Positions 1 to 8,682 of a DNA stretch of 64,000 nt are shown piece by piece (positions within the stretch are counted from its first letter, which is position 1; the number at the start of each line of letters is the position of its first letter). Below the pieces are notes generated by a model. It searched no databases, had not been told where the DNA came from, and saw only the letters and a list, made by a program, of their open reading frames with translations. The DNA comes from Clostridiaceae bacterium. Lineage in GTDB: Bacteria; Bacillota; Clostridia; Lachnospirales; Lachnospiraceae. A program made the translations under genes and the position numbers. Where the stretch lies: assembly GCA_910574345.1 (NCBI GenBank), contig CAJSZV010000004.1, forward strand, positions 186,001-250,000, read 5' to 3'.

Positions 1-227
1 TTCACCGGCTCCCTGGTCTTGCCGATCAGCTCGCCGTACTTGATTACCTCCTCCCCCAAAGCCAAATCCGTCAGGGCGATCTTGTGGCAGTAAGGAATCT
101 CTTCCTCAGCCGTCAGAGTACATACTTCCTCTCCTTTTCGGTAAATAACCTGCTCTCCTGCCGGGACCTTAGCCACGCAGGTAACCACATTGTCTTTTTC
201 ATCCATAAGCAGTCCGTTGATCTCCAT
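1..227 (-). CDS. UxaA-family SAF-domain protein, N-terminal part (runs off left edge)
   Basis: The frame starts at ATG 227 behind an AGGAG ribosome site and leaves the window after 75 codons. The visible peptide is the SAF domain of the UxaA family, with the stretch HKIALTDLALGEEVIKYGE followed by IGKT. In this family the SAF half belongs to altronate/galactarate-type dehydratases, either as a separate ~90-100 residue protein or fused to the metal-dependent catalytic half; which applies here is outside the window. It diverges from the LysR gene at 343, which is its likely regulator. The acid-catabolic genes to the right fit a sugar-acid or hydroxy-acid substrate; the substrate itself cannot be read from the sequence. 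Confidence 0.8.
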   Translation of the reverse strand, partial: MEINGLLMDEKDNVVTCVAKVPAGEQVIYRKGEEVCTLTAEEEIPYCHKIALTDLALGEEVIKYGELIGKTREPV

Positions 228-342
228 TCTCCTCTTTCCTTCCTTTTTATTTTCTCCATGTATTTCATGTCTTTACAATAGCACAGATATAGTATATAAT
301 CAATTTTATGATATTTATAATAATATAAATGGAGTTTATACT

Positions 343-1278
343 ATGCAGCAGGATATGAAGTATGTTTATCAGGTATATGAAGACGGAAGCTTTTCCAAGG
401 CAGCCGAACACCTCTATATGACTCAGCCGGCCCTAAGCATTGCCATACAAAAAATAGAGGAGTCCATAGGAATGCCTCTGTTTGACCGGAGCAGGCGCCC
501 CTTAAAGCCGACTGCGGCGGGGCAGCTTTATATTGATATGATTAAGAAAGTGGAAAGTTTGGAACGGGATCTGGACCGCCAGATTCATGATATTCAGAAT
601 TTAAATACAGGGGAAATCCGCTTAGGAGGTTCTCATTATCTGAATGCCTATATTCTTCCCAAAGTGCTGACCGGTTTCAGCCGGGACTATCCGGGGGTGC
701 GGTTAGAAGTCATTGAAGAAAGTTCCGATGTGCTGGCTGATATGCTTACAGAACAGAAACTTGACCTTACTTTTAGCTGCAACACCGCTTTTATGCGCAA
801 TTTTCAGCGGTATTCTATTTTTTACGACCACATTTTACTGGCGGTCCACAGGGATGACCCAGTCAACCGGAAAGTCTCCTCCATGGCTCTCACTGCCGGT
901 GATATTCTTAATCAAAGGCACCTAAAGCCTGACTGCCCAGCGGCTTCCTTAAAAAGTTTCTGCGGTCTGGAATATATTCTTTTAACAAAAGGAAATAATC
1001 TCCATGACCGCGCCCTTGCACTGTTTGAAAAGGCAGGTTTTGAACCTCGGATCAAACTGATGCTGTCCCAGCTTGCCACGGCATATCATCTGGCGGAAGA
1101 AAATTATGCGGCCACCTTTATCAGTGACCGCATGGTGAAAAGCCCGGATTCGGCGCTTTTCTTTTATAAGCTGGACTCAGAATTGTCAAAAAGGCTGTTT
1201 TACGTTCTCCTCCCCGACCGGAATTATACGTCTCATGCCGTGAAAATGTTTATTCAGTATCTGCTTTTGCAGGTGTAA
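343..1278 (+). CDS. LysR-family transcriptional regulator
   Basis: 311 residues with the usual LysR layout: N-terminal winged helix-turn-helix (about residues 5-65, with SFSKAAEHLYMTQPALS as the recognition region) and a C-terminal effector-binding domain. ATG 343 was chosen because GGAG lies 8 bases upstream; the open frame extends back to 190 but that extension is hydrophobic, lacks LysR similarity and overlaps the UxaA promoter. The gene is divergent from the UxaA-type gene, the classic arrangement for a LysR activator and its target, and its 3' end overlaps the convergent hydrolase by 29 bp. The inducer is unknown. Confidence 0.88.
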   Translation: MQQDMKYVYQVYEDGSFSKAAEHLYMTQPALSIAIQKIEESIGMPLFDRSRRPLKPTAAGQLYIDMIKKVESLERDLDRQIHDIQNLNTGEIRLGGSHYLNAYILPKVLTGFSRDYPGVRLEVIEESSDVLADMLTEQKLDLTFSCNTAFMRNFQRYSIFYDHILLAVHRDDPVNRKVSSMALTAGDILNQRHLKPDCPAASLKSFCGLEYILLTKGNNLHDRALALFEKAGFEPRIKLMLSQLATAYHLAEENYAATFISDRMVKSPDSALFFYKLDSELSKRLFYVLLPDRNYTSHAVKMFIQYLLLQV

Positions 1279-2152
1279 TCGTCAGGTTCCTTTGAATAAA
1301 ATCTTCCGTCAGACCCAGTGCATCCTCCCACTCATCCGTCCGGTTAACGGTAAAACCGTGACGGCTGTTTTCAAACCGGCGGGCCGTCACCGTGACTCCG
1401 GCCTGTATAAGCTTTGCGGCAAATTCCTCATCCTCATAGCAAAGGCTGTCCAGGCCTGCGCTGATAATCAAGGTATGGGGAAAACTTTTAAGCTGCTCTT
1501 TTGCGGCAAACAGGGGTGACGCATAAGGATTCCCGGCGGTTTCCCCGTCACAGTAAAAGGTATTGTAGGCCTTAGCTACCTGGGCAGGCATATCTCCTTC
1601 CACTCGTTTTTTCTCTGCCGGGTCTGTGGAGAGATCAGCAGGGAAATATTCGGCCACAAGACCCGCCGGCCGAAAATCCCTTGTCTCCCCTGCCCTCATG
1701 CACACGGTGACAGCCAGGTTCCCTCCGGCGCTGTGGCCCATAAGAATAATCTTCTCCCTGTCAATGCCCAGTTCCTCTCCATGGTCATAAGCATATTTTA
1801 CCACGTCATAGGCCTCATGGACGGCTTTTGGAAAGGGATGTTCCGGGGCCAGGCTGTAATCCACATCCCAGATTATGATCCCAAACTTTTCCGCCAGTTT
1901 ACTGCAGAACAGCCGGTCCTTTCCCTGGCGGCCCTTGATAAAGCCGCCGCCGTGGAAATTGATGAGCATTCCTCTCCCTAAGGGACGTGTTTTCGGAGTA
2001 ATCTCATACACCGGAACGCTGCCATTGGATACGGGAATTTCTATCTCCTTCTGGAGAGCCTCCAGTCCTGCCAGTTCCTCTTCTGTGACCTGCCCGAACA
2101 GGTCACGGCTGCGCATCTGAACAGCCCTGGCAATCATCTCATCTCTTGTCAT
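1250..2152 (-). CDS. Alpha/beta hydrolase, HSL-type esterase
   Basis: 300-residue esterase of the hormone-sensitive-lipase branch. It shows the oxyanion-hole motif HGGGF, the nucleophile elbow GHSAGGN, the acid in AGLDSL and the histidine in SRHGF, so the catalytic triad is complete. ATG 2152 is preferred over a TTG at 2167 because GGGAGG sits 7 bases before it, while the TTG overlaps that site. No signal peptide, so cytoplasmic. It is the distal gene after the SLC13 permease and enolase-superfamily gene and probably hydrolyses an ester or lactone of the imported acid. A broken paralogue lies at 7440-7813. Confidence 0.87.
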   Translation of the reverse strand: MTRDEMIARAVQMRSRDLFGQVTEEELAGLEALQKEIEIPVSNGSVPVYEITPKTRPLGRGMLINFHGGGFIKGRQGKDRLFCSKLAEKFGIIIWDVDYSLAPEHPFPKAVHEAYDVVKYAYDHGEELGIDREKIILMGHSAGGNLAVTVCMRAGETRDFRPAGLVAEYFPADLSTDPAEKKRVEGDMPAQVAKAYNTFYCDGETAGNPYASPLFAAKEQLKSFPHTLIISAGLDSLCYEDEEFAAKLIQAGVTVTARRFENSRHGFTVNRTDEWEDALGLTEDFIQRNLTITPAKADTE

Positions 2153-2227
2153 TTCCAAACCTCCCAATCATATGCGGCGTCATGGGCCGCCTTATCGCAC
2201 CTGTCATTTCACAAACCTTGGTCCCGG

Positions 2228-3517
2228 TTACAGAATGGGGAATATGGTCATAATCCATCCCACGGATACCACACAGGCAATGACGGCGAAAAGTATACCC
2301 TGTTTCACCATAGAAGTCTGGTTGTAACCGCCCTCCTCCATAATATAGGGAACCGCCGCGGTGGCCATAGGAGTCATGAATGCGGACAGACAGGCTGCCT
2401 GGATTAAGATCATAAGCCCCACCGGGTTGCCGCCGATGCTGGCACAGGTGGCGATGGCAATGGGATGGAAGATCATCATGGTGCCCCGGTTGCTCATGAA
2501 CTGGGTCAGGATAAAGGGGATGATGAAGAAAATGATTCCCACCAGGTAGGAATTTCCGCCAAGACCCTGAACCACATTGGCGATGGCGCCGCCGATTACA
2601 TCTCCGGCCCCCGTTGCGCTTAAAGCACCTGCCATAGCCAGAGCGCCTACAATCAGAAGGAGCATGCTGACCGGAAGAGACGCAGTGGCCTCTCTGGGTT
2701 TTAACACGCCGCAGAGCACCATCAAAAGAGCGCCTATGACACAGATTTCCCAGGTGGCCATATGAAGTTTATCTGCAAACATAAGAGCCAGGGCGTCGCC
2801 GAAGAAAATAATAATACCGGCGTTTTCCGCAAAGGGCTTTAAGGGTTCTCTGGCCTTTGCCTTCTTGGCGGAATCGGCAGCAGCCACAGGAGATACCTCA
2901 GGGGCCCACTTGATGGCAAAAAAGGCAAAGTAGACAATTGCAATGATCAGCATGGGCAGACGGGCCTTCATGGGATCCAGGAAACCTACCATATGGGCCG
3001 TATAGCCGTAGGACTCGATATAACCGTTTAACTCGGCGGCAATGGTGGCGCCTGCGCCGAAAGGCAGGGTGCAGCAGGTACAGATGGTGGCCACACCTAC
3101 AGGGAACACTACCTTGCTGCGGCTCAGTCCCATGGACTCGGCCGATGCGATGAGCATGGGGGCTACGATACCGAATACCACGACGGGGCTCTGAATAAAC
3201 TGGCTTAAGAGCACGCCGATAATCACATAGCCGAACATCATTTTCCTGACACTTCCCTTTGACACTTTGGAAATGCTGTCCGCTAAGTTCATACAGAATT
3301 TTGTGCGGTTAAAGCCCGCCGCCACCACACACATGCCGGCGATCATGATCACGTTGCTGTTGGAAAAGTAACCCAGTGCTTCTTTTACATCAAGACATCC
3401 GGTGATGGTAAGTGCCATAAAAGATGTCATGGAAATGGTTGCAAGGCTGTAAAGGCCGCTGCAGTATCCGGCGATGGTCACCGCGAAAATAATAAAACAG
3501 ATAGCTAACTGACTCAT
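2228..3517 (-). CDS. SLC13/ArsB-superfamily anion permease
   Basis: 429-residue, strongly hydrophobic protein with about 11-12 predicted membrane helices, including a central charged loop (VAAADSAKKAKAREPLKPF) that splits the two halves. The repeated Ser/Asn-Pro-type re-entrant segments (SNSNVIMIAG and MSNRGTMMIFHP regions) fit the SLC13/CitMHS-like transporters that take up di- or tricarboxylates with sodium or protons. ATG 3517 follows AGGGG at about 6 bases; an upstream in-frame ATG at 3571 has no ribosome site. Located between the enolase-superfamily gene and the esterase, it is the likely importer for the acid substrate. Confidence 0.8.
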   Translation of the reverse strand: MSQLAICFIIFAVTIAGYCSGLYSLATISMTSFMALTITGCLDVKEALGYFSNSNVIMIAGMCVVAAGFNRTKFCMNLADSISKVSKGSVRKMMFGYVIIGVLLSQFIQSPVVVFGIVAPMLIASAESMGLSRSKVVFPVGVATICTCCTLPFGAGATIAAELNGYIESYGYTAHMVGFLDPMKARLPMLIIAIVYFAFFAIKWAPEVSPVAAADSAKKAKAREPLKPFAENAGIIIFFGDALALMFADKLHMATWEICVIGALLMVLCGVLKPREATASLPVSMLLLIVGALAMAGALSATGAGDVIGGAIANVVQGLGGNSYLVGIIFFIIPFILTQFMSNRGTMMIFHPIAIATCASIGGNPVGLMILIQAACLSAFMTPMATAAVPYIMEEGGYNQTSMVKQGILFAVIACVVSVGWIMTIFPIL

Positions 3518-3571
3518 ATGATTCCCCTCTTTTTTCTTTATTTGGTTGAATTTTGGGCGCAGAAAACACAC

Positions 3572-3606
3572 CTTTCAAAGTCAGGATTTTCATTGTCCTT
3601 TGAAAG
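3572..3606. repeat. Intercistronic inverted repeat
   Basis: A perfect 9-bp inverted repeat, CTTTCAAAG (3572-3580) and CTTTGAAAG (3598-3606), with a 17-base loop, between the enolase-superfamily gene and the permease. There is no long T run on the minus strand after it, so it is more likely an mRNA-processing or stability hairpin than a full terminator. Confidence 0.4.
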
Positions 3607-3667
3607 ACCGGGCTTCTGCTGTTTATGGTTACTAAGGTGAATTTACTGTTAACAGGATAATCTGCAA

Positions 3668-4810
3668 TTACAGATCTCTGATAGAACCGTCATGATTGAT
3701 CTGGGCGCTTATGCCTCTCTGTTTGGGCGGAAATTTTTCCGTAATGTCGTCAATGAGTTCAATGCCGATACCGGGACGGTCAGGAACTTTTATGTATCCG
3801 TCTTCCACCTCTAAAGGCTCCTTCAGCATGGCGGACTCACCGCCCTGTAAGTAGAAGGACGGAAATTCCTGGATTGCAAAATTGGGAATGGATGCGTCTA
3901 ATTGCAGGCATGCCGCCGTGGAAACCGGCCCCAATGGATTGTGGGGGACAATGCTCACATAATTGGCCTCGGCCATTGCCGCCACTTTCTTAGACGGGGT
4001 GATGCCGCCAAGGGCGCATACATCCGGCCTTAAATACCTGGCTGCCTTCCTGTTCATAATCAGTTCCATCTCCTGAATATTGATGCAGCGTTCCCCCGTG
4101 GCAATGGGAATGGAAAGCTTGGATGCCACATCGGCCATAACCTCCACGTTGTCGGGAGCAATGGGATCCTCTAAGAACAGGGGGCGGTACTGCTCCACTG
4201 CTCTACCGAAGGCCACTGCCTCCGCCGGGTTAAAGGAACGGTGGCACTCCAATACCAGGTCAAAGTCCGGCCCCACGGCTTCGCGGCAGGCCGCCACCAT
4301 ATCCGCATATTTTTGAACCTTGCCGTTATAGATATCATCCTGAATCCCGGTTGTGGCCTGGCGCACGTCGCCGGTAATCATAAGCCTTGCACAGTTAAAA
4401 CCCTGATTCTTCAAATCCACGCAGCCCTTGGCCATGGTTTCCGGGGTGAACTGAAATACCGCGCCGTAGCTGCGCACCTTATTTCTGGTCTGGCCGCCTA
4501 AGAGCTCGTAGACCGGAACTCCCAGGGCCTTGCCCTTAATATCCCACAGGGCAATGTCGATGGCCGAGATGGCGCTCATAATAATGGAGCCCCGAAAATA
4601 CATGCTGCGGTACATATACTGGTTGTGATGCTCAATCCTGTAGGGATCCTTTCCTATGAGGTACTGGCGGAATTTCTTAAGGCACTCAGCCGTGGCATCA
4701 ATAAATCCCCAGGAGCCCACCTCCCCAATGCCTGTGATCCCTTCATCCGTATGAATCTTGATAAAAAGATATTTGCTTGCTGGGACCAGTGTTAAATCTG
4801 TGATTTTCAT
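3668..4810 (-). CDS. Enolase-superfamily (mandelate racemase/galactonate dehydratase group) enzyme
   Basis: 380 residues with the capping domain followed by a TIM barrel. Candidate Mg ligands are the Glu in LVLECHRSF, the Glu in LFLEDPI and the Glu in ATGERC; the His in VPHNPLGP matches the acid/base His of D-galactonate and mannonate dehydratase-type members. The His two residues after the first ligand also matches that subgroup. ATG 4810 is preceded by GAGGAGG at 9 bases. It most likely dehydrates a C5-C6 aldonic acid to a 2-keto-3-deoxy acid; exact substrate is not determinable. The AraC regulator upstream and permease downstream suggest a small inducible operon. Confidence 0.85.
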   Translation of the reverse strand: MKITDLTLVPASKYLFIKIHTDEGITGIGEVGSWGFIDATAECLKKFRQYLIGKDPYRIEHHNQYMYRSMYFRGSIIMSAISAIDIALWDIKGKALGVPVYELLGGQTRNKVRSYGAVFQFTPETMAKGCVDLKNQGFNCARLMITGDVRQATTGIQDDIYNGKVQKYADMVAACREAVGPDFDLVLECHRSFNPAEAVAFGRAVEQYRPLFLEDPIAPDNVEVMADVASKLSIPIATGERCINIQEMELIMNRKAARYLRPDVCALGGITPSKKVAAMAEANYVSIVPHNPLGPVSTAACLQLDASIPNFAIQEFPSFYLQGGESAMLKEPLEVEDGYIKVPDRPGIGIELIDDITEKFPPKQRGISAQINHDGSIRDL

Positions 4811-4931
4811 ATCGTCTTTCCTCCTCGTCACATTTCTTCACCTGCGCTTTGGTTTATGAGGATATTTTAGCAGTATTCCACAAAAAATTCTTTCCAATAA
4901 TTTGCCGGTTTTTTATAAAGAAAAGAGACCG

Positions 4932-4944
4932 TCATTCCATATGG
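4932..4944. promoter_or_regulatory. Direct-repeat motif, candidate AraC operator (distal copy)
   Basis: TCATTCCATATGG. A 12/13 match to the copy at 5040-5052, exactly 108 bp away (about ten helical turns). Both lie in the AT-rich gap between the AraC gene and the enolase-superfamily gene, as expected for an AraC-family regulator binding direct repeats. Confidence 0.4.
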
Positions 4945-5039
4945 GATGGGTATTTTGCCCATATTATCTAAAAAATCACCCGGATTTCTCCTGGGATTTC
5001 GGGAAAAATCAAGAATATCAGCGGATAAAAATCTAAATT

Positions 5040-5052
5040 TCATTCCATAAGG
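5040..5052. promoter_or_regulatory. Direct-repeat motif, candidate AraC operator (proximal copy)
   Basis: TCATTCCATAAGG, the partner of 4932-4944. It lies about 30 bp beyond the AraC stop codon and about 230 bp upstream of the enolase-superfamily start. Confidence 0.4.
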
Positions 5053-5079
5053 ATTATCTTTAGACAAAGAAATACTGCA

Positions 5080-6183
5080 CTAAAATAAATCAGCCAGTTC
5101 TTCCGCCGTCTTCTGTATCTTGCCCGCCTTCTCCAAAAAGGTTTCCAGCTGCCTTGAAGAATCGTCAACCTGTTTTTTCAGGCTTTTTACAAGCTCTTTT
5201 TTCAAAAGCCTGCTCCCGAAAACATCCTCCCGGCCCATACAGGTTTCCAGAAGCTCCCTTTCATAGCCCGTAAGTTTCCGGTTTATGGACTCATCATCCA
5301 CAGGAAGAAACTCCCTTTTTTCCAGAAGTTCTTTGCCCCTGTTTTCCGCAAGAATCTGCCTGCGGTACTCCATAGGGGATTTCCCGAAGGTTTTGCGGAA
5401 GGCGGTGTTAAAGGCTTTCACATCTGGAAATCCGTGGCTGTGGGCCACGTCAAGGACCGTGTTGTCCGTGGAACACAGCTCCAGGGTAGCTTCCCTGACA
5501 CGGATTCTGGTAAGGTAATCATAAAAATTGATACCGACCTGATTTTTGAAATACACGGACAGATAACTTGGATTGTACCGGCATACCCGGCTCAAATCCT
5601 GGAGAGTAATTTTCTCCCTGTAATTTTTCTCCACATATTCCAAAAGCCGTTCCATTAGATCTTTCTGCTTCTCCGTGCGGCCAAGCTCCATATCCGCCTG
5701 GCGCGCAGGAGGAAACAGGCGGAATAACAGAAGGAGAAGCCGGTTTAGTTCCTGCTCGTGCAAAAGCCGGTCCCCAGGATTATCAGAACCGCCGCAGGCC
5801 ATCATGAACGCCATAGCCCCGCGGATTTCCAAAGCTTCCTTTTTGTTTCGGGTGAGACTGTCCGTAAAACCTGAGAATTTCCAGTTCTTTAAGGGATAAT
5901 AATATTCCTCCAGATACTCTGGCTCCAGATGAATCACCATGGCAGCACTGTCCTCCTCCCTGGCAAGAGAGGCATGGCCTACATTGGAATCGATCAGAAT
6001 CAGGTCGTCTTCCTCCATCATAACGGTCTTTCCCCCGCAGCTCATCTCCACCCGGCCTTTCATGACTAAAAGAATCTCCAGGGCCTGGTGCCAGTTATAG
6101 CGGTACTGTCCGATGCGGTAAATATATTGGCGGATTATCAGAGTGCGCGCCGGTTTGTTCAGTTCGTAATAGTATTTGTCCAT
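5080..6183 (-). CDS. AraC-family regulator with cupin sensor and C-terminal extension
   Basis: 367 residues. Residues ~10-90 form a cupin-type sensor (WHQALEILLVMKGRVEM), ~185-285 the two helix-turn-helix motifs of AraC (ITLQDLSRVCRYNPSYLSVYF and the closing HGFPDVKAFNTAFRKTFG, SPMEYRR). After the usual AraC end there are about 80 more residues rich in Glu/Lys/Leu (KELVKSLKKQVDDSSRQLE), likely helical or coiled-coil, which is uncommon for the family. It stands between malic enzyme and the enolase-superfamily gene and probably controls the latter through the 13-bp direct repeats in the following gap. Confidence 0.87.
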   Translation of the reverse strand: MDKYYYELNKPARTLIIRQYIYRIGQYRYNWHQALEILLVMKGRVEMSCGGKTVMMEEDDLILIDSNVGHASLAREEDSAAMVIHLEPEYLEEYYYPLKNWKFSGFTDSLTRNKKEALEIRGAMAFMMACGGSDNPGDRLLHEQELNRLLLLLFRLFPPARQADMELGRTEKQKDLMERLLEYVEKNYREKITLQDLSRVCRYNPSYLSVYFKNQVGINFYDYLTRIRVREATLELCSTDNTVLDVAHSHGFPDVKAFNTAFRKTFGKSPMEYRRQILAENRGKELLEKREFLPVDDESINRKLTGYERELLETCMGREDVFGSRLLKKELVKSLKKQVDDSSRQLETFLEKAGKIQKTAEELADLF

Positions 6184-6228
6184 GGATATTCCTCCCGGAA
6201 CCGTCTGTATTCCTTCCCTTTTTGCTCC

Positions 6229-7404
6229 CTACTTTCTCACAGCCCCGGATGCGGCTGCCGCCTCCCCCACTCTCATAGCCACATGTTCTGCCACACGGGA
6301 ATCCAGCACGGAAGGAATGATATACTCGGCGCAAAGTTTCTCCGGCTCCACCAGTTCCGCAATGGCCTTTGCCGCCGCAAGCTTCATCTCATCGTTAATA
6401 TCCCTGGCCCCTGCATCCAAAGCTCCCCTGAAAATTCCGGGAAATGCCAGGACATTGTTGATCTGGTTGGGGAAATCGGAGCGCCCCGTTCCCATAACCT
6501 TCACCCCTGCGGCCATAGCCTCGTCGTACATAATCTCAGGAACCGGGTTTGCCATGGCAAATACAATGGGGTCAGGGTTCATGGCCTTTATCATCTCTGT
6601 CTTTAAGGCGCCGCCGATGGAGACACCTACAAACACGTCTGCACCTTTAAGCGCATCCGCCAGAGTTCCCCTCATGTCTTCCAGGTTGGTGATATCGCAG
6701 AGCATCTTCTTGTGGTCGGCAATGCCTACCCCTCTGTCCTTATAAAGAATCCCGTGCTCGTCACAGGCCATAATATTCTTCACTCCCGCCGTCAGCATCA
6801 TCTTAATAATGGCCGTACCGGCGGAACCGGGCCCGTTTAACACCACCTTGATCTCATCAATTTTCTTGCCCACTACTTTCAGGGCGTTTAAGAGGGCCGC
6901 AGTCACCACAATGGCAGTGCCGTGCTGGTCGTCATGGAACACGGGGATGTCCAGTTCCTCCTCCAGCCGCCTTTCGATCTCAAAACACTTGGGGGAGGCG
7001 ATATCTTCCAGGTTAATGCCGCCGAACACAGGGGCGATCTGCTTTACTGCCTTGATGATCTCCTCCGTGTCTTTGATGTCCAGACAGATAGGAAACGCAT
7101 CCACGCCGCCAAACTGTTTAAAAAGAATGGACTTCCCTTCCATAACCGGGATAGCGGCCTCGGCCCCGATATTGCCAAGGCCCAAAACAGCAGTTCCGTC
7201 AGAGACAACGCCTACCAGGTTGCTTTTGGAAGTATATTTGAAAACATTCTTCTTGTCCTTTGCAATCTCCCTGCAGGGCTCCGCCACCCCCGGAGTGTAG
7301 GCGATGCTTAAATCGTCCCGACTCTCAAGGGCCACCTTGCTGGTGACTTCTATTTTCCCCTTGTGTTCACTGTGCAGTTTTAATGCTTCCTCATAATAGT
7401 TCAT
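6229..7404 (-). CDS. NAD(P)-dependent malic enzyme (oxaloacetate-decarboxylating)
   Basis: 391 residues, the short bacterial malic-enzyme form. It carries the catalytic-Tyr segment AYTPGVAEPC, the metal/substrate motif HDDQHGTAIV and a Rossmann segment LNGPGSAGTAI. It oxidatively decarboxylates malate to pyruvate in the cytoplasm. ATG 7404 follows AAGGAG at 8 bases. It lies inside an acid-catabolism gene run and probably funnels the four-carbon product into pyruvate. Cofactor preference (NAD versus NADP) cannot be called safely. Confidence 0.93.
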   Translation of the reverse strand: MNYYEEALKLHSEHKGKIEVTSKVALESRDDLSIAYTPGVAEPCREIAKDKKNVFKYTSKSNLVGVVSDGTAVLGLGNIGAEAAIPVMEGKSILFKQFGGVDAFPICLDIKDTEEIIKAVKQIAPVFGGINLEDIASPKCFEIERRLEEELDIPVFHDDQHGTAIVVTAALLNALKVVGKKIDEIKVVLNGPGSAGTAIIKMMLTAGVKNIMACDEHGILYKDRGVGIADHKKMLCDITNLEDMRGTLADALKGADVFVGVSIGGALKTEMIKAMNPDPIVFAMANPVPEIMYDEAMAAGVKVMGTGRSDFPNQINNVLAFPGIFRGALDAGARDINDEMKLAAAKAIAELVEPEKLCAEYIIPSVLDSRVAEHVAMRVGEAAAASGAVRK

Positions 7405-7439
7405 AACGTATTCTCCTTTTTCTGAATGAACGATTCATT

Positions 7440-7813
7440 TTATATATTATTTCTCAGGAAACGGATAATCAGTTCCATAGCTTCTTCACATTTCGGTCTC
7501 CGGTAGGTTATAAAGCCGCGCCCTCTCATAAGGGATTCCCTCTCCCATTTTCTTTTTATCCGCCGGGTCTGTATACAGATCAAGAGGCGGATACTCAATA
7601 ACGGCAAGAGGAATCTTAAAATCTCCGCTTTCATGGGCCATGATACAGATTCCGCAGATCAGGTTTCCTCCGGCGCTGTGTCCCGTAAGAATAATCTTCC
7701 CGGAATCAATCCCCAGCTCATCTCCATGGTCATAAGCCCATTTTACTACGTCGTAGCACTCATGAAGGGCTGCGGGTTTCCTTTGCCTGTCGTATCATCT
7801 CTTCTCTTGTCAT
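7440..7813 (-). pseudogene. Decayed alpha/beta hydrolase, paralogue of the gene at 1250-2152
   Basis: Starts at ATG 7813 with MTREEMIRQAKETR, matching the N-terminus of the intact hydrolase (MTRDEMIARAVQMR), then loses about 85 codons and resumes in another frame with ALHECYDVVKWAYDHG and the intact elbow GHSAGGN. A second gap then joins it to the C-terminal piece CEEAMELIIRFL, again out of frame, so the acid and His regions are gone. The start overlaps the stop of the metallo-beta-lactamase-fold gene as ATGA, showing it was once a translationally coupled operon member. Non-functional as an esterase. Confidence 0.85.
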
Positions 7814-8670
7814 AAGGTCTCTCCCTCCGCCTCTATCCCCAATCCTAACCGATACCACCGGCAGCTTTCGGGATACAAAAGACTGCTTCCGGGAGCCAGG
7901 CGTTCCACTTCCGTTTTCACTTCTTCAAAATACTTTCGCACCCCGTCCTCCCCTATTTTCCAGACCATCACATCATAGTGGAAGGGAATGATCAGCTGGG
8001 CGCCGTATTTTACCAGCACCTCTGCCAGTTCCCCGGCCGATACCTGTCCGCCTCCGAACAAGTCCTCCCCAGTCTTTCTCATGCCGGACTGACGCAGAAG
8101 AATATTGGGGCATTGCCTGCGGCACTGATCAAACAGCTCTTCCCACACTATTCTTCCCGACGCTACTAAGATCCGGATATTGTTCCTTGTGGTAATCATA
8201 TAATCCAGGGATTCCAGAGAACCCCAGTTGTCACAGGCCTTATGGCCCTCAATACCGGTCTCTTTCCTGCAGATATCCGTCTCCTCATGGTATGTCCTGC
8301 CGCCGGAGGGATTATGTTTGGCCGCCCATATCTGCAGGGTAAAGTCTTCCAGGGTATAGGTCTGCCCCGGAGTTACGGGAAATACGTTGTCATAAGGAAT
8401 TTCATGAAATTTCAGGAAATCCATGGCTGACATAGTCCCCACAAACACCTTTGAATTGAATTTTTTCGCCAGATATCCGGCAGCCAGATCGTGATCAAAA
8501 TGAGTGTGGGTAATCAAAATATAATCTGCCCCCGACACGGATTCCCTGCCATGCTCCTTCGTCTCGTGCTCGCCGAAAAACGGATCGATAACAATATGCT
8601 TTCCATTAGCAAGCTGAATTTCATGTGCACACCCTACCCCAAAGGACCGAAAACGCAACCCTTCTACCAT
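7810..8670 (-). CDS. MBL-fold metallohydrolase, UlaG-like
   Basis: 286-residue metallo-beta-lactamase-fold protein. The metal motif HTHFDHD is near residue 55; later ligands are likely in SGGRTYHEE and in FHYDVMVW. Members of this branch (UlaG-like) cleave lactones or cyclic phosphoesters; here the location between LarA and a former esterase suggests a lactone or ester of a hydroxy acid. ATG 8670 is preceded by AAGGAGG at 7 bases and lies only 12 bases after the LarA stop, so the two are co-transcribed. Its stop TGA overlaps the ATG of the hydrolase pseudogene. Confidence 0.8.
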   Translation of the reverse strand: MVEGLRFRSFGVGCAHEIQLANGKHIVIDPFFGEHETKEHGRESVSGADYILITHTHFDHDLAAGYLAKKFNSKVFVGTMSAMDFLKFHEIPYDNVFPVTPGQTYTLEDFTLQIWAAKHNPSGGRTYHEETDICRKETGIEGHKACDNWGSLESLDYMITTRNNIRILVASGRIVWEELFDQCRRQCPNILLRQSGMRKTGEDLFGGGQVSAGELAEVLVKYGAQLIIPFHYDVMVWKIGEDGVRKYFEEVKTEVERLAPGSSLLYPESCRWYRLGLGIEAEGETL

Positions 8671-8682
8671 AAACCTGCCTCC

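Noticed and set aside
190-342. Upstream extension of the first LysR gene
   Set aside because: It is hydrophobic, has no LysR similarity and overlaps the divergent UxaA promoter; a clear GGAG site supports ATG 343.
4867-5067. 66-codon minus-strand frame between AraC and the dehydratase
   Set aside because: No ribosome site or family match; the region contains the direct-repeat operators and is more likely a promoter.
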